The translations under genes were made by a program, and so were the position numbers. The notes below the pieces were generated by a model. The model did not search any database, was not told where the DNA came from, and was given only the letters and a program-made list of their open reading frames with translations. Shown here one piece after another: positions 16,933 to 24,662 of a DNA stretch of 38,285 nt (position 1 is the first letter of the stretch; each line of letters begins with the position of its first letter). The stretch is from a virus. The stretch is taken from IMG/VR virus record IMGVR_UViG_3300017960_000030, positions 1-38,285 of that record. One strand, given 5' to 3'.

Positions 16933-17144
16933 TATAAAATACCTTCCCAGATTCTCTTTTTAATGTTCTTTTCCGTTTTCTTTTTCCATTCTCCATTTTT
17001 ATCTTTATACCATCCAGCGTTTTTAGCCGCTGCCCACGATATTTTAGAACACGATTCTTTAGATCCGCCTCCAGCTACACAGCTTGAGTACGTGCTTTCT
17101 AACAATTCGTTTAACGCTTTTGGCCCTCCGGTTACCTGTGGCAT
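16932..17144 (-). CDS. Small ChaB-like protein
   Basis: A protein of 70 residues starting MPQVTGG; the ATG at 17144 overlaps the hydrolase stop (TAATG) and has AAGAGGAC upstream, so the longer upstream start is rejected. The stretch from LLESTYSSCVAGGGSK to KISWAAAKNAGWYKDKNGEW resembles ChaB-family short proteins (acid/alanine helix, then AW.avk..y....g.W). Some phages carry such proteins in the head/neck cluster, function unknown. The C-terminus is basic (KKKTEKNIKKR). Family call is moderate. Confidence 0.5.
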   Translation of the reverse strand: MPQVTGGPKALNELLESTYSSCVAGGGSKESCSKISWAAAKNAGWYKDKNGEWKKKTEKNIKKRIWEGIL

Positions 17145-17746
17145 TATGTCCTCTTTTCTTGAACTAACGAATACTTGGAACGAGCCAAATAGCAATCTTG
17201 CGGAGTAAAGCTGGGATACCCAAGTCTACTTCTCAACTCTATAAAGTCTTCGCCAAGCACTCTATTATTTATACAGTATATCAATTCTGAACAAGAAACT
17301 TTATCTTTCTTAGTGAAATCAAGCCCGTAATCGTATGGTTTACCAAGATATTGAGAAGATATTTCTATCATTTGTTCACGCTGTCCAGACCAAGCTTCTT
17401 CTATTCTCATAACTGCGTAACAATCTGTTCTCATTATGAGATTCGCCAAATAATCTTCTCTAACACATGGGCTAACAGATTCAATTATTCTGTGTTCTCC
17501 AAACTCATCTTTACCCAAATACATTGCAGCATGTTTCCAATATCCGGGAATCGCTAAAGTTGTTAGTTCTCCTTTAGTGCGAGTAAGTATGACATCAGCA
17601 GGTTTGATAATTTTTGATAACGACAACACATCGTCATAATGTAAACCTTTTTTCGTCCAAGGTGCGTGTACGTTACCTATCAAATAGGCAACGCCCATTG
17701 TTGTAAGGCTAACTGTTTGAAAATATGTGCGTTTTAAAATGTCCAT
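17144..17746 (-). CDS. YiiX/NlpC-P60-like cysteine hydrolase
   Basis: A protein of 200 residues. The order is that of a permuted papain-like fold (YiiX/YebB type): KPADVILTRTKG, then a His motif GYWKHAAMYLG (H72), a strand/helix region, and the Cys motif KDKVSCSELIYCI (C152). These enzymes cut amide or ester bonds, including peptidoglycan cross-links. The N-terminal 25 residues are mildly hydrophobic (TVSLTTMGVAYLIGNV) but not a convincing signal peptide. An upstream TTG start is possible; the ATG at 17746 was chosen. Placement among decoration and connector genes suggests a virion-associated hydrolase or a processing enzyme. Substrate is unknown. Confidence 0.65.
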   Translation of the reverse strand: MDILKRTYFQTVSLTTMGVAYLIGNVHAPWTKKGLHYDDVLSLSKIIKPADVILTRTKGELTTLAIPGYWKHAAMYLGKDEFGEHRIIESVSPCVREDYLANLIMRTDCYAVMRIEEAWSGQREQMIEISSQYLGKPYDYGLDFTKKDKVSCSELIYCINNRVLGEDFIELRSRLGYPSFTPQDCYLARSKYSLVQEKRT

Positions 17747-17747
17747 C

Positions 17748-17900
17748 TCAACTCTCAAATATTGAAATTAAAGTGTCAAGCTTCTGTTTTAACGCAGTCT
17801 CCGAGCTTGCTTCAATAAACGTCTTAAACCCGCTGGGGTAACGCACATACCAAGTGTTTTCTCTTTTTAGTTGGTATTTAAAATTTCTATACTCTATCAT
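17748..17900 (-). CDS. Small hypothetical protein (50 aa)
   Basis: A 50-residue frame that starts MIEYRNFKYQLKRENTWYV and ends ISIFES. The ATG has AAGGAATAATT upstream, a good ribosome site, and the stop lies 1 nt before the hydrolase ATG; the upstream gene ends 2 nt before its start, so the frame fills an otherwise empty gap exactly. A central VRYPSGFKTFIEA and a C-terminal helix suggest a small alpha/beta protein. Function unknown. Confidence 0.6.
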   Translation of the reverse strand: MIEYRNFKYQLKRENTWYVRYPSGFKTFIEASSETALKQKLDTLISIFES

Positions 17901-17902
17901 AA

Positions 17903-18709
17903 TTATTCCTTAAAATGATGAATAATAAATTGTATTTCTATTTGTTCCCCTGCCGAATGAAGAATAGGAAACCTAAATTTATTTGAATTATAAGTAAGAT
18001 CAACGGGAATGGTTTTAGTTCCCCTACCATCAAAAAATATTTCCTGTTTTACTGGCATAAAACTTAAATCTAAGCCGCCGTCAAGATACGGAATGGAACC
18101 GCCATATTCTTCCGCTATATCTGGGGCAATTTTACACCATGCCCATGCTGGATTAGTTGGGGCTGATTTTAAATAAAGGGAAGCTCCAATAATGTCATAA
18201 GTATAATCAGCTTGCCAATCTAAAACAGTATAAATACAATTGGAGTTTAGTCTTGTTTGGTAATCTTCGTCCGATTCTTCTTGGCCTTGTACTAATTCTT
18301 CCTGTGAAGAATTATAAAATTTTAGTGTAAAACCTGTGTTTTCTTCCCCTGTGCATTTCTTAGAGAAAACAGAATTAGCTTTACACGTTGTAACACAAAA
18401 AAGCAAAGGCTGATAATGCCAGCCTAATTTTGTAGTTTTGGGCTGAATTATTTCAGCGTTATCTGAATCCTTTGGTTTTGCATCTATATTTTTTAACCAA
18501 TCAATTTGCTGTGATAGGTCTTCAATATATTCTGTTGAACTTCCTACTTGTAAATTACTATTGGCTATTGCTTCTAAAATTAAAGAATCTGTGGAGTAAT
18601 TTTGCCTAAGATGGTCTGGTATCGTGTATTCATCGTCAATTGCCCAAGTTCTACAGATATTTAGAACTTCCCCACTAATGTTTTTAAGTCTGCAAATGTT
18701 CCAACTCAT
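17903..18709 (-). CDS. Putative virion structural protein, unknown
   Basis: A protein of 268 residues starting MSWNICRLKNISGEVLNI. The ATG at 18709 overlaps the previous stop (ATGA) and was preferred to a TTG 8 codons upstream. It has several cysteines and many aromatic residues (YTVLDWQADYTYDIIG, NPAWAWCKIAP), beta-strand-like alternation, and no enzyme motif. It ends a run of small beta-rich genes downstream of the capsid gene. A head fibre or decoration function is inferred from context only. Confidence 0.5.
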   Translation of the reverse strand: MSWNICRLKNISGEVLNICRTWAIDDEYTIPDHLRQNYSTDSLILEAIANSNLQVGSSTEYIEDLSQQIDWLKNIDAKPKDSDNAEIIQPKTTKLGWHYQPLLFCVTTCKANSVFSKKCTGEENTGFTLKFYNSSQEELVQGQEESDEDYQTRLNSNCIYTVLDWQADYTYDIIGASLYLKSAPTNPAWAWCKIAPDIAEEYGGSIPYLDGGLDLSFMPVKQEIFFDGRGTKTIPVDLTYNSNKFRFPILHSAGEQIEIQFIIHHFKE

Positions 18710-19212
18710 GGTGCAACTATCCTTGATATCCAAATTGTCATTTCCATATCACTACAATTCGTCCCAAAGTCTTTATATTGCGCCCAAAGCGTATCACCTG
18801 GAACAAAATCGTAGGATAACCCGTCTTCATATCCTGAAATTCCTGAACTATTTCTCACCGAAAGAGTATGAAAAATAGAATTTGTCTGGCTATTTTTTCT
18901 AAATTCTATATCGAAAGAAACATCCGATCTTTGGTTTCCCCAAGTAATCTCATTTATTCTCGTATGTACCGGAAACACCATAAAAGGTGTATTTGACAAA
19001 AGTTCATTTGGGCCGAGCCAATCCCCGCCACCAACCGTTCCATTATACGCGCCACGAATACCAGCCCTTGGGAAACCTTCCGCGTTTTGTTTTGCGTACT
19101 CTATTGCTGTTTGAGCTTCTTTAATCGTTGTTGGCCAACCATTTGTTGACGTATCAAAGGGTAAGGTTTTGCATATCTGAAATGTTTTTCTAACTATTTT
19201 AGAAAGTCCCAT
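18706..19212 (-). CDS. Beta-rich virion (decoration/fibre) protein
   Basis: A protein of 168 residues with a Lys-rich start (MGLSKIVRKTFQICKTL), a Gly-rich loop (GAYNGTVGGGDWLGP), and a C-terminal beta-sandwich-like half (SVRNSSGISG, LSYDFVPGDTLWAQYKD, MEMTIWISRIVAP). This style, with TLWAQY and a final strand of alternating hydrophobics, recalls head-fibre or C1q/TNF-like jelly-roll domains in phage decoration proteins. No enzyme motif. It overlaps the next gene by 4 nt. Inference from composition and neighbours. Confidence 0.5.
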   Translation of the reverse strand: MGLSKIVRKTFQICKTLPFDTSTNGWPTTIKEAQTAIEYAKQNAEGFPRAGIRGAYNGTVGGGDWLGPNELLSNTPFMVFPVHTRINEITWGNQRSDVSFDIEFRKNSQTNSIFHTLSVRNSSGISGYEDGLSYDFVPGDTLWAQYKDFGTNCSDMEMTIWISRIVAP

Positions 19213-19213
19213 T

Positions 19214-19543
19214 TTATCCCTCTAAAACAATTTCATAATTGGTGTTTGCATTATTGGAAGCGATTTTAATGTTTCCATGCGTAATTTTACCGCGAATGGT
19301 TATTCCTTCCCCAATATGTATTGTCTGTCCGTAGGTTGCTGGGGCTTGCCCGTCTGTTGTGATGTATAAAACATCGTCAAAATCATTTGCTCTTGTGCCC
19401 AAAACAGGGTTATTGACATGTACCGCGACACAATCTTTTCCATCTGTTCTTTGGATAGTTACGGCACTTGTTCCAACCGTTCCCACTTTATGTTCGGGGC
19501 TTGCATCTGTTGAATCTTGTATCTCGGTTTGTATCTCTTCCAT
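19214..19543 (-). CDS. Small beta-rich virion protein
   Basis: A protein of 109 residues. It reads as a compact beta-fold: HKVGTVGTSAVTIQRTDGKD, VAVHVNNPVLG, DDVLYITTDGQAPATYGQT, then IHIGEGITIRGKI. The pattern of a short strand plus Gly turn resembles small capsid-bound or fibre-bound proteins. Located 52 nt after the repeat protein gene and 1 nt before the next gene. I do not recognise a family. Confidence 0.5.
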   Translation of the reverse strand: MEEIQTEIQDSTDASPEHKVGTVGTSAVTIQRTDGKDCVAVHVNNPVLGTRANDFDDVLYITTDGQAPATYGQTIHIGEGITIRGKITHGNIKIASNNANTNYEIVLEG

Positions 19544-19595
19544 CCTAATTACCTTAAAAAGGAGGATAAGAATTTATCCTATCCCCCATTGAAGT

Positions 19596-20633
19596 TTAAA
19601 GTGTGTAGCCGTTAACACCACCATGAACAGTTGCATCTGTTCCTCCACCACGAAGCCTTTTGGCTTGTAACCGAACAGATATGTTTGCTGCACCGTCAAT
19701 TTCAATAGGTCTAGGAAACACAAGTTGGAACGTTCCGTTGTTTTCTGTAACAAGAAATTTTCTGTGTAACGCAACAACTTCATCTCCAGGATCTTGCGAA
19801 GAATCCCATTTAACCAATCTAAACTGGCAAAGTCTATCCGCACTGCCGTCAATAGCAGTACAAAGGTATTTTCCAGACGTAAGAGTGATGTCTACCACAT
19901 CCACCCAAGCGGATGTTCCAACACTTCCAACGTCGCCATCGTTAGCATCAGCTTCGTCGGCGCAAACGTCTCCTTCAGTCCCGGGTGTTAGATCTACCTC
20001 GGCTGTTGTTCTCAACCTACCAAGCGAATCGACCTGAAGCATCGAATAGTCGCCGTCGGTATCCACCAAAGAACCTTCTGTGTCGTTACGAACGACCAAA
20101 AGAGGCATACCAAGATCGGCACTGGTGTGTGCAGAATCTTCAGCCTTCATTCCTTTAGGAACAACCCTTAACCAACCTTCGCTGTCCAATTGGCCAGACG
20201 CATAATCACCATCGGTGTCTACAAGAGAACCGGCAGTGTCGTTACGAACAAATAACGCCATTTGACCAAAATCACCTGACGTGTGTGCATCGTCTTCTTT
20301 GTGAGCTGATTGTGTGACAACGTACAATGCACCATTTTCGTTAACGGATAACATCGAATAATCGCCATCAGCACCAACGAGAGAAGAAAGTGTGTCTTGG
20401 CGAACAGCCATAATACCAACACCAATTTCTCCACCTGCCGACGCTGCATCTTCTTCGAGCATAGAGAGAAACTTAGGTGTTACTTCATTTCCGTTCCCAA
20501 GCTGAATAGACGATGTCCCGTGGTTTATCAACGCACGAGATTTTTGATCCAACGCAATCGTAGACCTTTGGCCGTCGCTCAAAGTCAGCAATGTTGAGTT
20601 GTATCTTCCGATTAAAGTTGTAAAAGAATCCAT
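19596..20633 (-). CDS. Virion protein with three 52-residue tandem repeats
   Basis: A protein of 345 residues. Residues 60-106, 112-158 and 164-210 repeat with an exact 52-residue period. The core is AEDxAHTSxDLG, LxVRNDTxGSLVDTDGDY, then LDSxGxLRVV. Similar DGDY/VD..GrL repeats occur in phage virion proteins thought to be head fibres. The region after residue 235 is a beta domain (WVDVVDITLTSGKYLCTAID, FQLVFPRPIEIDGAANISVR) that looks like a jelly-roll. The repeats remain alike at DNA level (shared GTGTCGTTACGAAC near 20075 and 20230), implying recent duplication. Likely an elongated capsid-surface protein. Confidence 0.62.
   Translation of the reverse strand: MDSFTTLIGRYNSTLLTLSDGQRSTIALDQKSRALINHGTSSIQLGNGNEVTPKFLSMLEEDAASAGGEIGVGIMAVRQDTLSSLVGADGDYSMLSVNENGALYVVTQSAHKEDDAHTSGDFGQMALFVRNDTAGSLVDTDGDYASGQLDSEGWLRVVPKGMKAEDSAHTSADLGMPLLVVRNDTEGSLVDTDGDYSMLQVDSLGRLRTTAEVDLTPGTEGDVCADEADANDGDVGSVGTSAWVDVVDITLTSGKYLCTAIDGSADRLCQFRLVKWDSSQDPGDEVVALHRKFLVTENNGTFQLVFPRPIEIDGAANISVRLQAKRLRGGGTDATVHGGVNGYTL
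20004..20456 (-). repeat. Three tandem coding repeats, 156-bp period
   Basis: Repeat units encoding residues 60-106, 112-158 and 164-210 of the 345-residue virion protein. The second and third units are most alike (VRNDTxGSLVDTDGDY in both); the first is diverged (VRQDTLSSLVGADGDY). The period is 52 codons. Confidence 0.7.
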
Positions 20634-20661
20634 AGATTACCTCCTCCAAACACATTAAAAA

Positions 20662-20949
20662 TTAGTTTTGAGCAGAATCGCTATCAGAAGCTTCTACGGG
20701 TTCCTTCTTTTGTATTTTCTCCTCTTTTTTACGCATCTTGGTGTCCAAAGAACTGTCGTGTTTGCGACTCCAAGCGGTACATTTGGGCAAAAATTCTGTT
20801 AGTCTCTGTTGGATGGCAGCATATTCTTTTCTTATACCATCAAATTGTTTGACTAATTGTTTGACCTCATCATCCGGAGTGAAAGATTCCCCCGGCCTGC
20901 ATCTAACAACAAGCTCGAAATTCTTTTCGTCAAAAATTAAAATAGACAT
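20662..20949 (-). CDS. Small coiled-coil protein, unknown
   Basis: A protein of 95 residues. The N-terminal beta part (MSILIFDEKNFELVVRCRPG) is followed by a long helix (DDEVKQLVKQFDGIRKEYAA, IQQRLTEFL) and a highly charged Lys/Glu tail ending DSDSAQN. It sits between two virion genes and could be a small structural linker or assembly factor. Unrecognised. Confidence 0.5.
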   Translation of the reverse strand: MSILIFDEKNFELVVRCRPGESFTPDDEVKQLVKQFDGIRKEYAAIQQRLTEFLPKCTAWSRKHDSSLDTKMRKKEEKIQKKEPVEASDSDSAQN

Positions 20950-20963
20950 TAATTAATCCTCCG

Positions 20964-21419
20964 TTATTTGTAACAGTTAAGAGCCGCAAACGCTTGACCT
21001 TGTTGATTAACTCCCAACATTTTTGCTTCTACTGAAATATAAGAACCTGCCTCATAAACTACAGGAATTGGCTTCTCTATTGTTTCTGAAAATGTATTTT
21101 GTTGTGTAGATAAAGTATATCTCCTAGGAAAATCATCTGTTTGTGTGTGAACCCTAAGTCTAAATTGTGCCATCATCCCAACCAGTGCGAGTGTGAGCTG
21201 TTTGATATAAATTGTTTCTCCAGAATTTAACGTGTATTTACAAATTTCATGATAAGAATCATCAGGCGGGACATTAACCCAATCGATCGAGGAAACATCT
21301 ACAAGTTCAGTCGGAGGACTAACTATTACAACATTAACCGACCCATCTGGGTTCGGTTCAATGGTGTTGCCATTGCGTCCCCTTATGATCTTTGTAATTT
21401 TCTTGATCGATAAGTGCAT
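20964..21419 (-). CDS. Beta-rich putative decoration protein
   Basis: A protein of 151 residues. After a basic N-terminus (SIKKITKIIRGRNGNTI) the chain alternates strands and turns: DGSVNVVIVSPPTELVDVSS, a 40-residue region ending GETIYIKQLTLALVGMM, then YEAGSYISVEAKMLGVN. The phrase on GE-IYIKQL and final strand pattern is typical of receptor-like or fibre jelly-rolls in phage small virion proteins. Spaced 2 nt from the next gene. Function inferred from context. Confidence 0.48.
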   Translation of the reverse strand: MHLSIKKITKIIRGRNGNTIEPNPDGSVNVVIVSPPTELVDVSSIDWVNVPPDDSYHEICKYTLNSGETIYIKQLTLALVGMMAQFRLRVHTQTDDFPRRYTLSTQQNTFSETIEKPIPVVYEAGSYISVEAKMLGVNQQGQAFAALNCYK

Positions 21420-21421
21420 AG

Positions 21422-21694
21422 TTACGCTGTGGCGTACACCCTAATCTTTGCATCTACTACGGTTGATTTAAACCATATTTTGCTTACCTCTGCTTCGCCA
21501 ATGTCTAAAGACTCGTCTTCCCAAGTTAGCTTTCCGTCGATGTCTCGACCGTTGTACGAAAAGTACACGTCACCTTCGAAGGAATCTCTAATTAGAAGAA
21601 GACGAGCCATCACATAAGGAAATTCAATGGTTGGACTTCTCTCGAAATCCGCATTAGATACAGTAAGCGGATAGTACGCCTGTCCTCCGGTCAT
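21422..21694 (-). CDS. Small beta-rich virion protein, paralogue-like A
   Basis: A protein of 90 residues. Its second half (GDVYFSYNGRDIDGKL, then IGEAEVSKIWFKSTVVDAKI, RVYATA) is similar in layout to the gene at 22079-22381 (GLDISLDGKELFG ... DINISRMWVRKTGASVQILAYGVY): a strand with an NG/DGK turn, an (I/V)S(K/R)(I/M)W strand, and a hydrophobic C-terminal strand. The two look like diverged copies of a small beta-sandwich. Function unknown, likely virion-bound. Confidence 0.5.
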   Translation of the reverse strand: MTGGQAYYPLTVSNADFERSPTIEFPYVMARLLLIRDSFEGDVYFSYNGRDIDGKLTWEDESLDIGEAEVSKIWFKSTVVDAKIRVYATA

Positions 21695-21713
21695 GATTTA
21701 TACCTGTTGCTGT

Positions 21714-22064
21714 TTAGGAGAACGCTAATACTTTGAATTTCGCGTTCAATGTTACTGTTACTTTAACGTTTGTTGCATCATGAACACCTTCGGCAATCGT
21801 GAACGCAGCATTATTGTCATCTGTAACAGAAACTAATACAGCAGATGGTACAACACCAAGACCATGCGCAACGTCTTGTGATGCTCCAGTTCCTGTCAAT
21901 TCTGCAGATTGAAACACAGCTCTCTGTGTATCTGTATCAACAGGTAACGCTATTCCGCTTGCTTCAATATCATTTAAAATTTCTGGCAAAATTTTATCGC
22001 TTCCGCGACGTGTGCCAGGTTCTAAGTTTTGTTGACCTTCAAAATAATCTAATTCTAAAGTCAT
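21714..22064 (-). CDS. Small virion protein with GLGxxP strand
   Basis: A protein of 116 residues. The second half has QDVAHGLGVVPSAVLVSVTD, the H-G-L-G-x-x-P motif seen in C-terminal beta domains of phage fibre and head proteins, followed by strands TNVKVTVTLNAKFKVLAF. The first half is helical and charged (EGQQNLEPGTRRGSDKILP). It is 14 nt downstream of the previous gene, in the capsid-decoration cassette. Role inferred. Confidence 0.52.
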   Translation of the reverse strand: MTLELDYFEGQQNLEPGTRRGSDKILPEILNDIEASGIALPVDTDTQRAVFQSAELTGTGASQDVAHGLGVVPSAVLVSVTDDNNAAFTIAEGVHDATNVKVTVTLNAKFKVLAFS

Positions 22065-22078
22065 TTTAATTTCTCCTC

Positions 22079-22381
22079 TTAATAAACGCCGTAAGCTAAA
22101 ATTTGAACACTTGCGCCAGTTTTTCTAACCCACATTCTGCTTATGTTTATGTCTACAAAATCGTAAACCAAAGCATTTTGATTGGCTTCTGGTGCTGGAA
22201 GTGTCCCAAACAGTTCTTTTCCGTCAAGAGAAATGTCTAAACCGGAAGTAGAACCAGCCTCTACGATGACTTTTACACCGCGAGCGTCAAATCCCCATTC
22301 GATTTTATCCCACGCAGTGTCACTAGACGGCGAACCGTATGTACCAGAAAAATTACTTATTTTCTTTTGTGTTAGAGCCAT
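22079..22381 (-). CDS. Small beta-rich virion protein, paralogue-like B
   Basis: A protein of 100 residues, similar in layout to the 21422-21694 product (see that entry for the shared DGK and ISRMW strands). Start MALTQKKISNFSGTYGSP; the ATG lies 29 nt inside the previous gene, with GAAAGG upstream. The domain may be a trimer-forming jelly-roll on the capsid surface. Function is inferred from position and similarity only. Confidence 0.5.
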   Translation of the reverse strand: MALTQKKISNFSGTYGSPSSDTAWDKIEWGFDARGVKVIVEAGSTSGLDISLDGKELFGTLPAPEANQNALVYDFVDINISRMWVRKTGASVQILAYGVY

Positions 22382-22754
22382 TCTTTATACCTTTCTTTGG
22401 GACAAATCGCGGTTTACCAATCTTTCTTAACTCCACTCTAGCCATTTTGGGTCGAACATTGTAATAGACTAGGATCGTAAGTTGTATATCGTCTGCTTGA
22501 CATACTATTTTCTCTCCATGAGCAGTCTTTACTCCGTTCTTAACCCCAAACAACTGTTCTACGGAGTATCTAACGCTTCGAAATTTCTTTGGTTTCGTAA
22601 GCGCATGCCAAAAGGTATTGTGGAGACAACCAATACCTGTAATTGTCTCCATACCCTTTTCGTCATTTAATAACTCCGAAAGGTTAGCACTGTCTTCAGC
22701 GTTATCCAATTCGAAAGACAGTGTCTTCCCATCTTTACGGTTAAGTTTAATCAA
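22353..22754 (-). CDS. Hypothetical protein starting at TTG
   Basis: A protein of 133 residues, MIKLNRKDGKTLSFELDNAED, with a middle helix and the strand VRYSVEQLFGVKNG, then a basic C-terminus (ELRKIGKPRFVPKKGIKNG). The only start that includes the conserved-looking N-terminal strand is TTG at 22754. AAGGGAG sits 6 nt before it, which supports this start; the next ATG is 34 codons inside. It overlaps the next gene by 29 nt. Unrecognised; in the post-capsid cassette. Confidence 0.5.
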   Translation of the reverse strand: MIKLNRKDGKTLSFELDNAEDSANLSELLNDEKGMETITGIGCLHNTFWHALTKPKKFRSVRYSVEQLFGVKNGVKTAHGEKIVCQADDIQLTILVYYNVRPKMARVELRKIGKPRFVPKKGIKNGSNTKENK

Positions 22755-22842
22755 CTATAGCTCCCTTTTGTGTTCCCAAATAAGGGGCTAAACCCTCAAA
22801 GTCTCCCGCGACGAATCCCCACCGTAGTTAACTTGCGGGTGC
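22755..22842. other. 88-nt gap without a gene
   Basis: Between the stop of the 70-residue gene and the TTG start of the 133-residue gene. On the minus strand it contains the AAGGGAG ribosome site and G-rich stretches (GGTGGGGATT, CGCGGGAGAC) but no clear terminator or promoter and no ORF with a ribosome site. Confidence 0.4.
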
Positions 22843-23055
22843 TTATATACCTGACCGTTCAAATTTCTTTGGAGCTGCAAACTCCTGAAATCTTAAATCC
22901 GGTCGAACCTTTTTTACGTGTGCATATTCTTCCTCGGTCAGTTCGAAAACTTTACGAGGTTTCAGATGCAAAGCACCCTCAAATGTTCTTTCGATACCAG
23001 CGGGGAATCCTCCGACATCTTCGGGAGACATGCCTAAATATTGAACCTTAATCAT
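22843..23055 (-). CDS. Small post-capsid protein (70 aa)
   Basis: A protein of 70 residues: MIKVQYLGMSPEDVGGFPAG, then ALHLKPRKVFELTEEEYAHV, a helix starting point common in small phage proteins found downstream of the capsid gene. It ends in a basic/hydrophobic tail. Start has AGGAGGCTACCTA-type spacing upstream. Likely a minor head or connector-linked protein; the family is not named. Confidence 0.52.
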   Translation of the reverse strand: MIKVQYLGMSPEDVGGFPAGIERTFEGALHLKPRKVFELTEEEYAHVKKVRPDLRFQEFAAPKKFERSGI

Positions 23056-23066
23056 TAGGTAGCCTC

Positions 23067-23375
23067 CTACTTCTTCAGATCATTCGTAGAAATAACCCCA
23101 CTTGGTTTTTCTTCCTTTTCTTCCTCTTTTACCTTTTCGCCCTTATCGTCGGGATTAACCTCAACACTCGCAGCCTTCTTTGGAGCAACGGGTGGTCTGT
23201 CAACATATTTTGTAATGTTGAAAACTGCCGCTGACTTATATGGTCCCAATTTTTCTTCTGGAATGTTGACGACCTTGCCGGCTACATATTTGATACCGTT
23301 AGGCATCGTGTAGCTTAGGCACTTGGTCGGATCTAGCGATACAGCGTACATTTGCGATTTCTTTTCCTTAGCCAT
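23067..23375 (-). CDS. Small post-capsid protein with charged tail (102 aa)
   Basis: A protein of 102 residues. The first 65 residues form a compact unit (MYAVSLDPTKCLSYTMPNGI, VAGKVVNIPEEKLGPYKSA, FNITKYVD) and the rest is Pro/Lys/Glu-rich low complexity (VKEEEKEEKPSG). Directly 40 nt downstream of the capsid gene, the usual place for head-stabilising or minor head proteins. GGAGGTAATC precedes the ATG. Function inferred. Confidence 0.52.
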   Translation of the reverse strand: MAKEKKSQMYAVSLDPTKCLSYTMPNGIKYVAGKVVNIPEEKLGPYKSAAVFNITKYVDRPPVAPKKAASVEVNPDDKGEKVKEEEKEEKPSGVISTNDLKK

Positions 23376-23415
23376 GATTACCTCCTTTGGTTATCGGTTA
23401 AACTATCAGACCTAC

Positions 23416-24621
23416 TTACCGTAGACCGATGTTCTTTCCGAATACCATTGCTTCGAGGTTCTCAATTTCGGTAGAAACCTTTGCTGTTATCGCATATTGG
23501 TTAACGCCCTTGAAGATATCTCTATCTTTTTCAATCCTAATATCTCTTCCAAGACCGATGATTAGGTTACGGTACTCAGTTAAGAGAAGTTGAGATTCTG
23601 CAAGATAGGTTATCTTTACGTTTACTGGATCAGGTAATACACCAGCAGCATCGCGCTTGATTGTGCCGTTTACATAATCCATAACATAATCGTTACCAGC
23701 ACCTTCCGTGTATGGAGCGACCGGAGTTGCACCAAGGTTGGTAAGAGTAACAATTTCACTGTTTTCTACGATGTTTTTAAACTGCAACTGAGTTGTTGCA
23801 ACACCAGTCAACGTAACATGCTCTGTTACTCTTGGAGTTGAAGAAAACAATGGGGCTGGAACCAATTCGATTCCGTAAGGAGTCAAGTTTGATTCTGTTT
23901 CCAACGCGCTATCGCCTTTGGCTGTCGCACGACTTGAAATTACCTGACGGTAATTTTGCTCAAGAACCGTGGAAGAGAAAAACTTGAGGTTTCTTTTATT
24001 TCTTTTGTACTTCTCTGGCAATGCGTTAATCATGTCACTGAAAACAGTGCTGCTGATGTTCGCGCCATTGAAATCCTTAACATTCGATCCACGCGCTTTT
24101 TTCAACCAACCATCGAGCAAGCCGATGTAGGTATCTTTTACTGCGTGAGTCGCGCTTCCACCATCATAGATGTCGCCTTGGAACCTAGCTGGTCCAAGAA
24201 CATCACCATCAAGGTAGAGTTCTTCAAGATCGTTAGCCATTTGGGTGGCCATCATCTTGATAATGTGATCTTCCACTGATTCCATCTCGATGTTGTATTC
24301 CATAAAATCATCACTGATTTCAAAAGGAACCATAACTTCTTTTGGATTCAGAGTTACTTTGGAAGTCGATACACCACGGCGAACCTGTGGATCTGTTGCT
24401 TCTGCTTTTGCAACTGTTACACGTTGGCCGACGTTGATTTTGTCGATATCCAATTGATCTGGTTTAAATTTTACCGTTCTGACTTTGCCTTTAAGCGATG
24501 TTAGATCGAAAACGTAATCGATAAACTTATCAGCTTGTTCAGGATTTAGCTTCCCAGCAGCAGCCAGAGCATCGGTCGTGACCTGTGCTTTTCTGATCAG
24601 CTCTTCGTTTGACATACCCAT
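23416..24621 (-). CDS. Major capsid protein (HK97 fold)
   Basis: A protein of 401 residues. The N-arm and E-loop region (about 1-110), spine helix (SVEDHIIKMMATQMANDLEEL), and the C-terminal A-domain phrases NLIIGLGRDIRIEKDRDIF and IENLEAMVFGKNIGL agree with a broad family of HK97-fold capsid proteins of phages with XkdF-like proteases. Residues about 265-343 form an extra beta insertion (HVTLTGVATTQLQFK ... YVMDYVNGTIKRDAAG ... VNVKITYLAES). GGAGGAATTAAA precedes ATG 24621, so the upstream of two close ATGs was used. Scaffold and protease genes lie directly upstream. The capsid gene is likely the most expressed of the cluster. Confidence 0.88.
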   Translation of the reverse strand: MGMSNEELIRKAQVTTDALAAAGKLNPEQADKFIDYVFDLTSLKGKVRTVKFKPDQLDIDKINVGQRVTVAKAEATDPQVRRGVSTSKVTLNPKEVMVPFEISDDFMEYNIEMESVEDHIIKMMATQMANDLEELYLDGDVLGPARFQGDIYDGGSATHAVKDTYIGLLDGWLKKARGSNVKDFNGANISSTVFSDMINALPEKYKRNKRNLKFFSSTVLEQNYRQVISSRATAKGDSALETESNLTPYGIELVPAPLFSSTPRVTEHVTLTGVATTQLQFKNIVENSEIVTLTNLGATPVAPYTEGAGNDYVMDYVNGTIKRDAAGVLPDPVNVKITYLAESQLLLTEYRNLIIGLGRDIRIEKDRDIFKGVNQYAITAKVSTEIENLEAMVFGKNIGLR

Positions 24622-24662
24622 TTTAATTCCTCCGTTTTCAAAAATTCAATGAGTGTTATTAA

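Noticed and set aside
22770-23051. Plus-strand open frame starting in the 88-nt gap
   Set aside because: Mostly antisense to the 70-residue gene; no ribosome site before its ATG.
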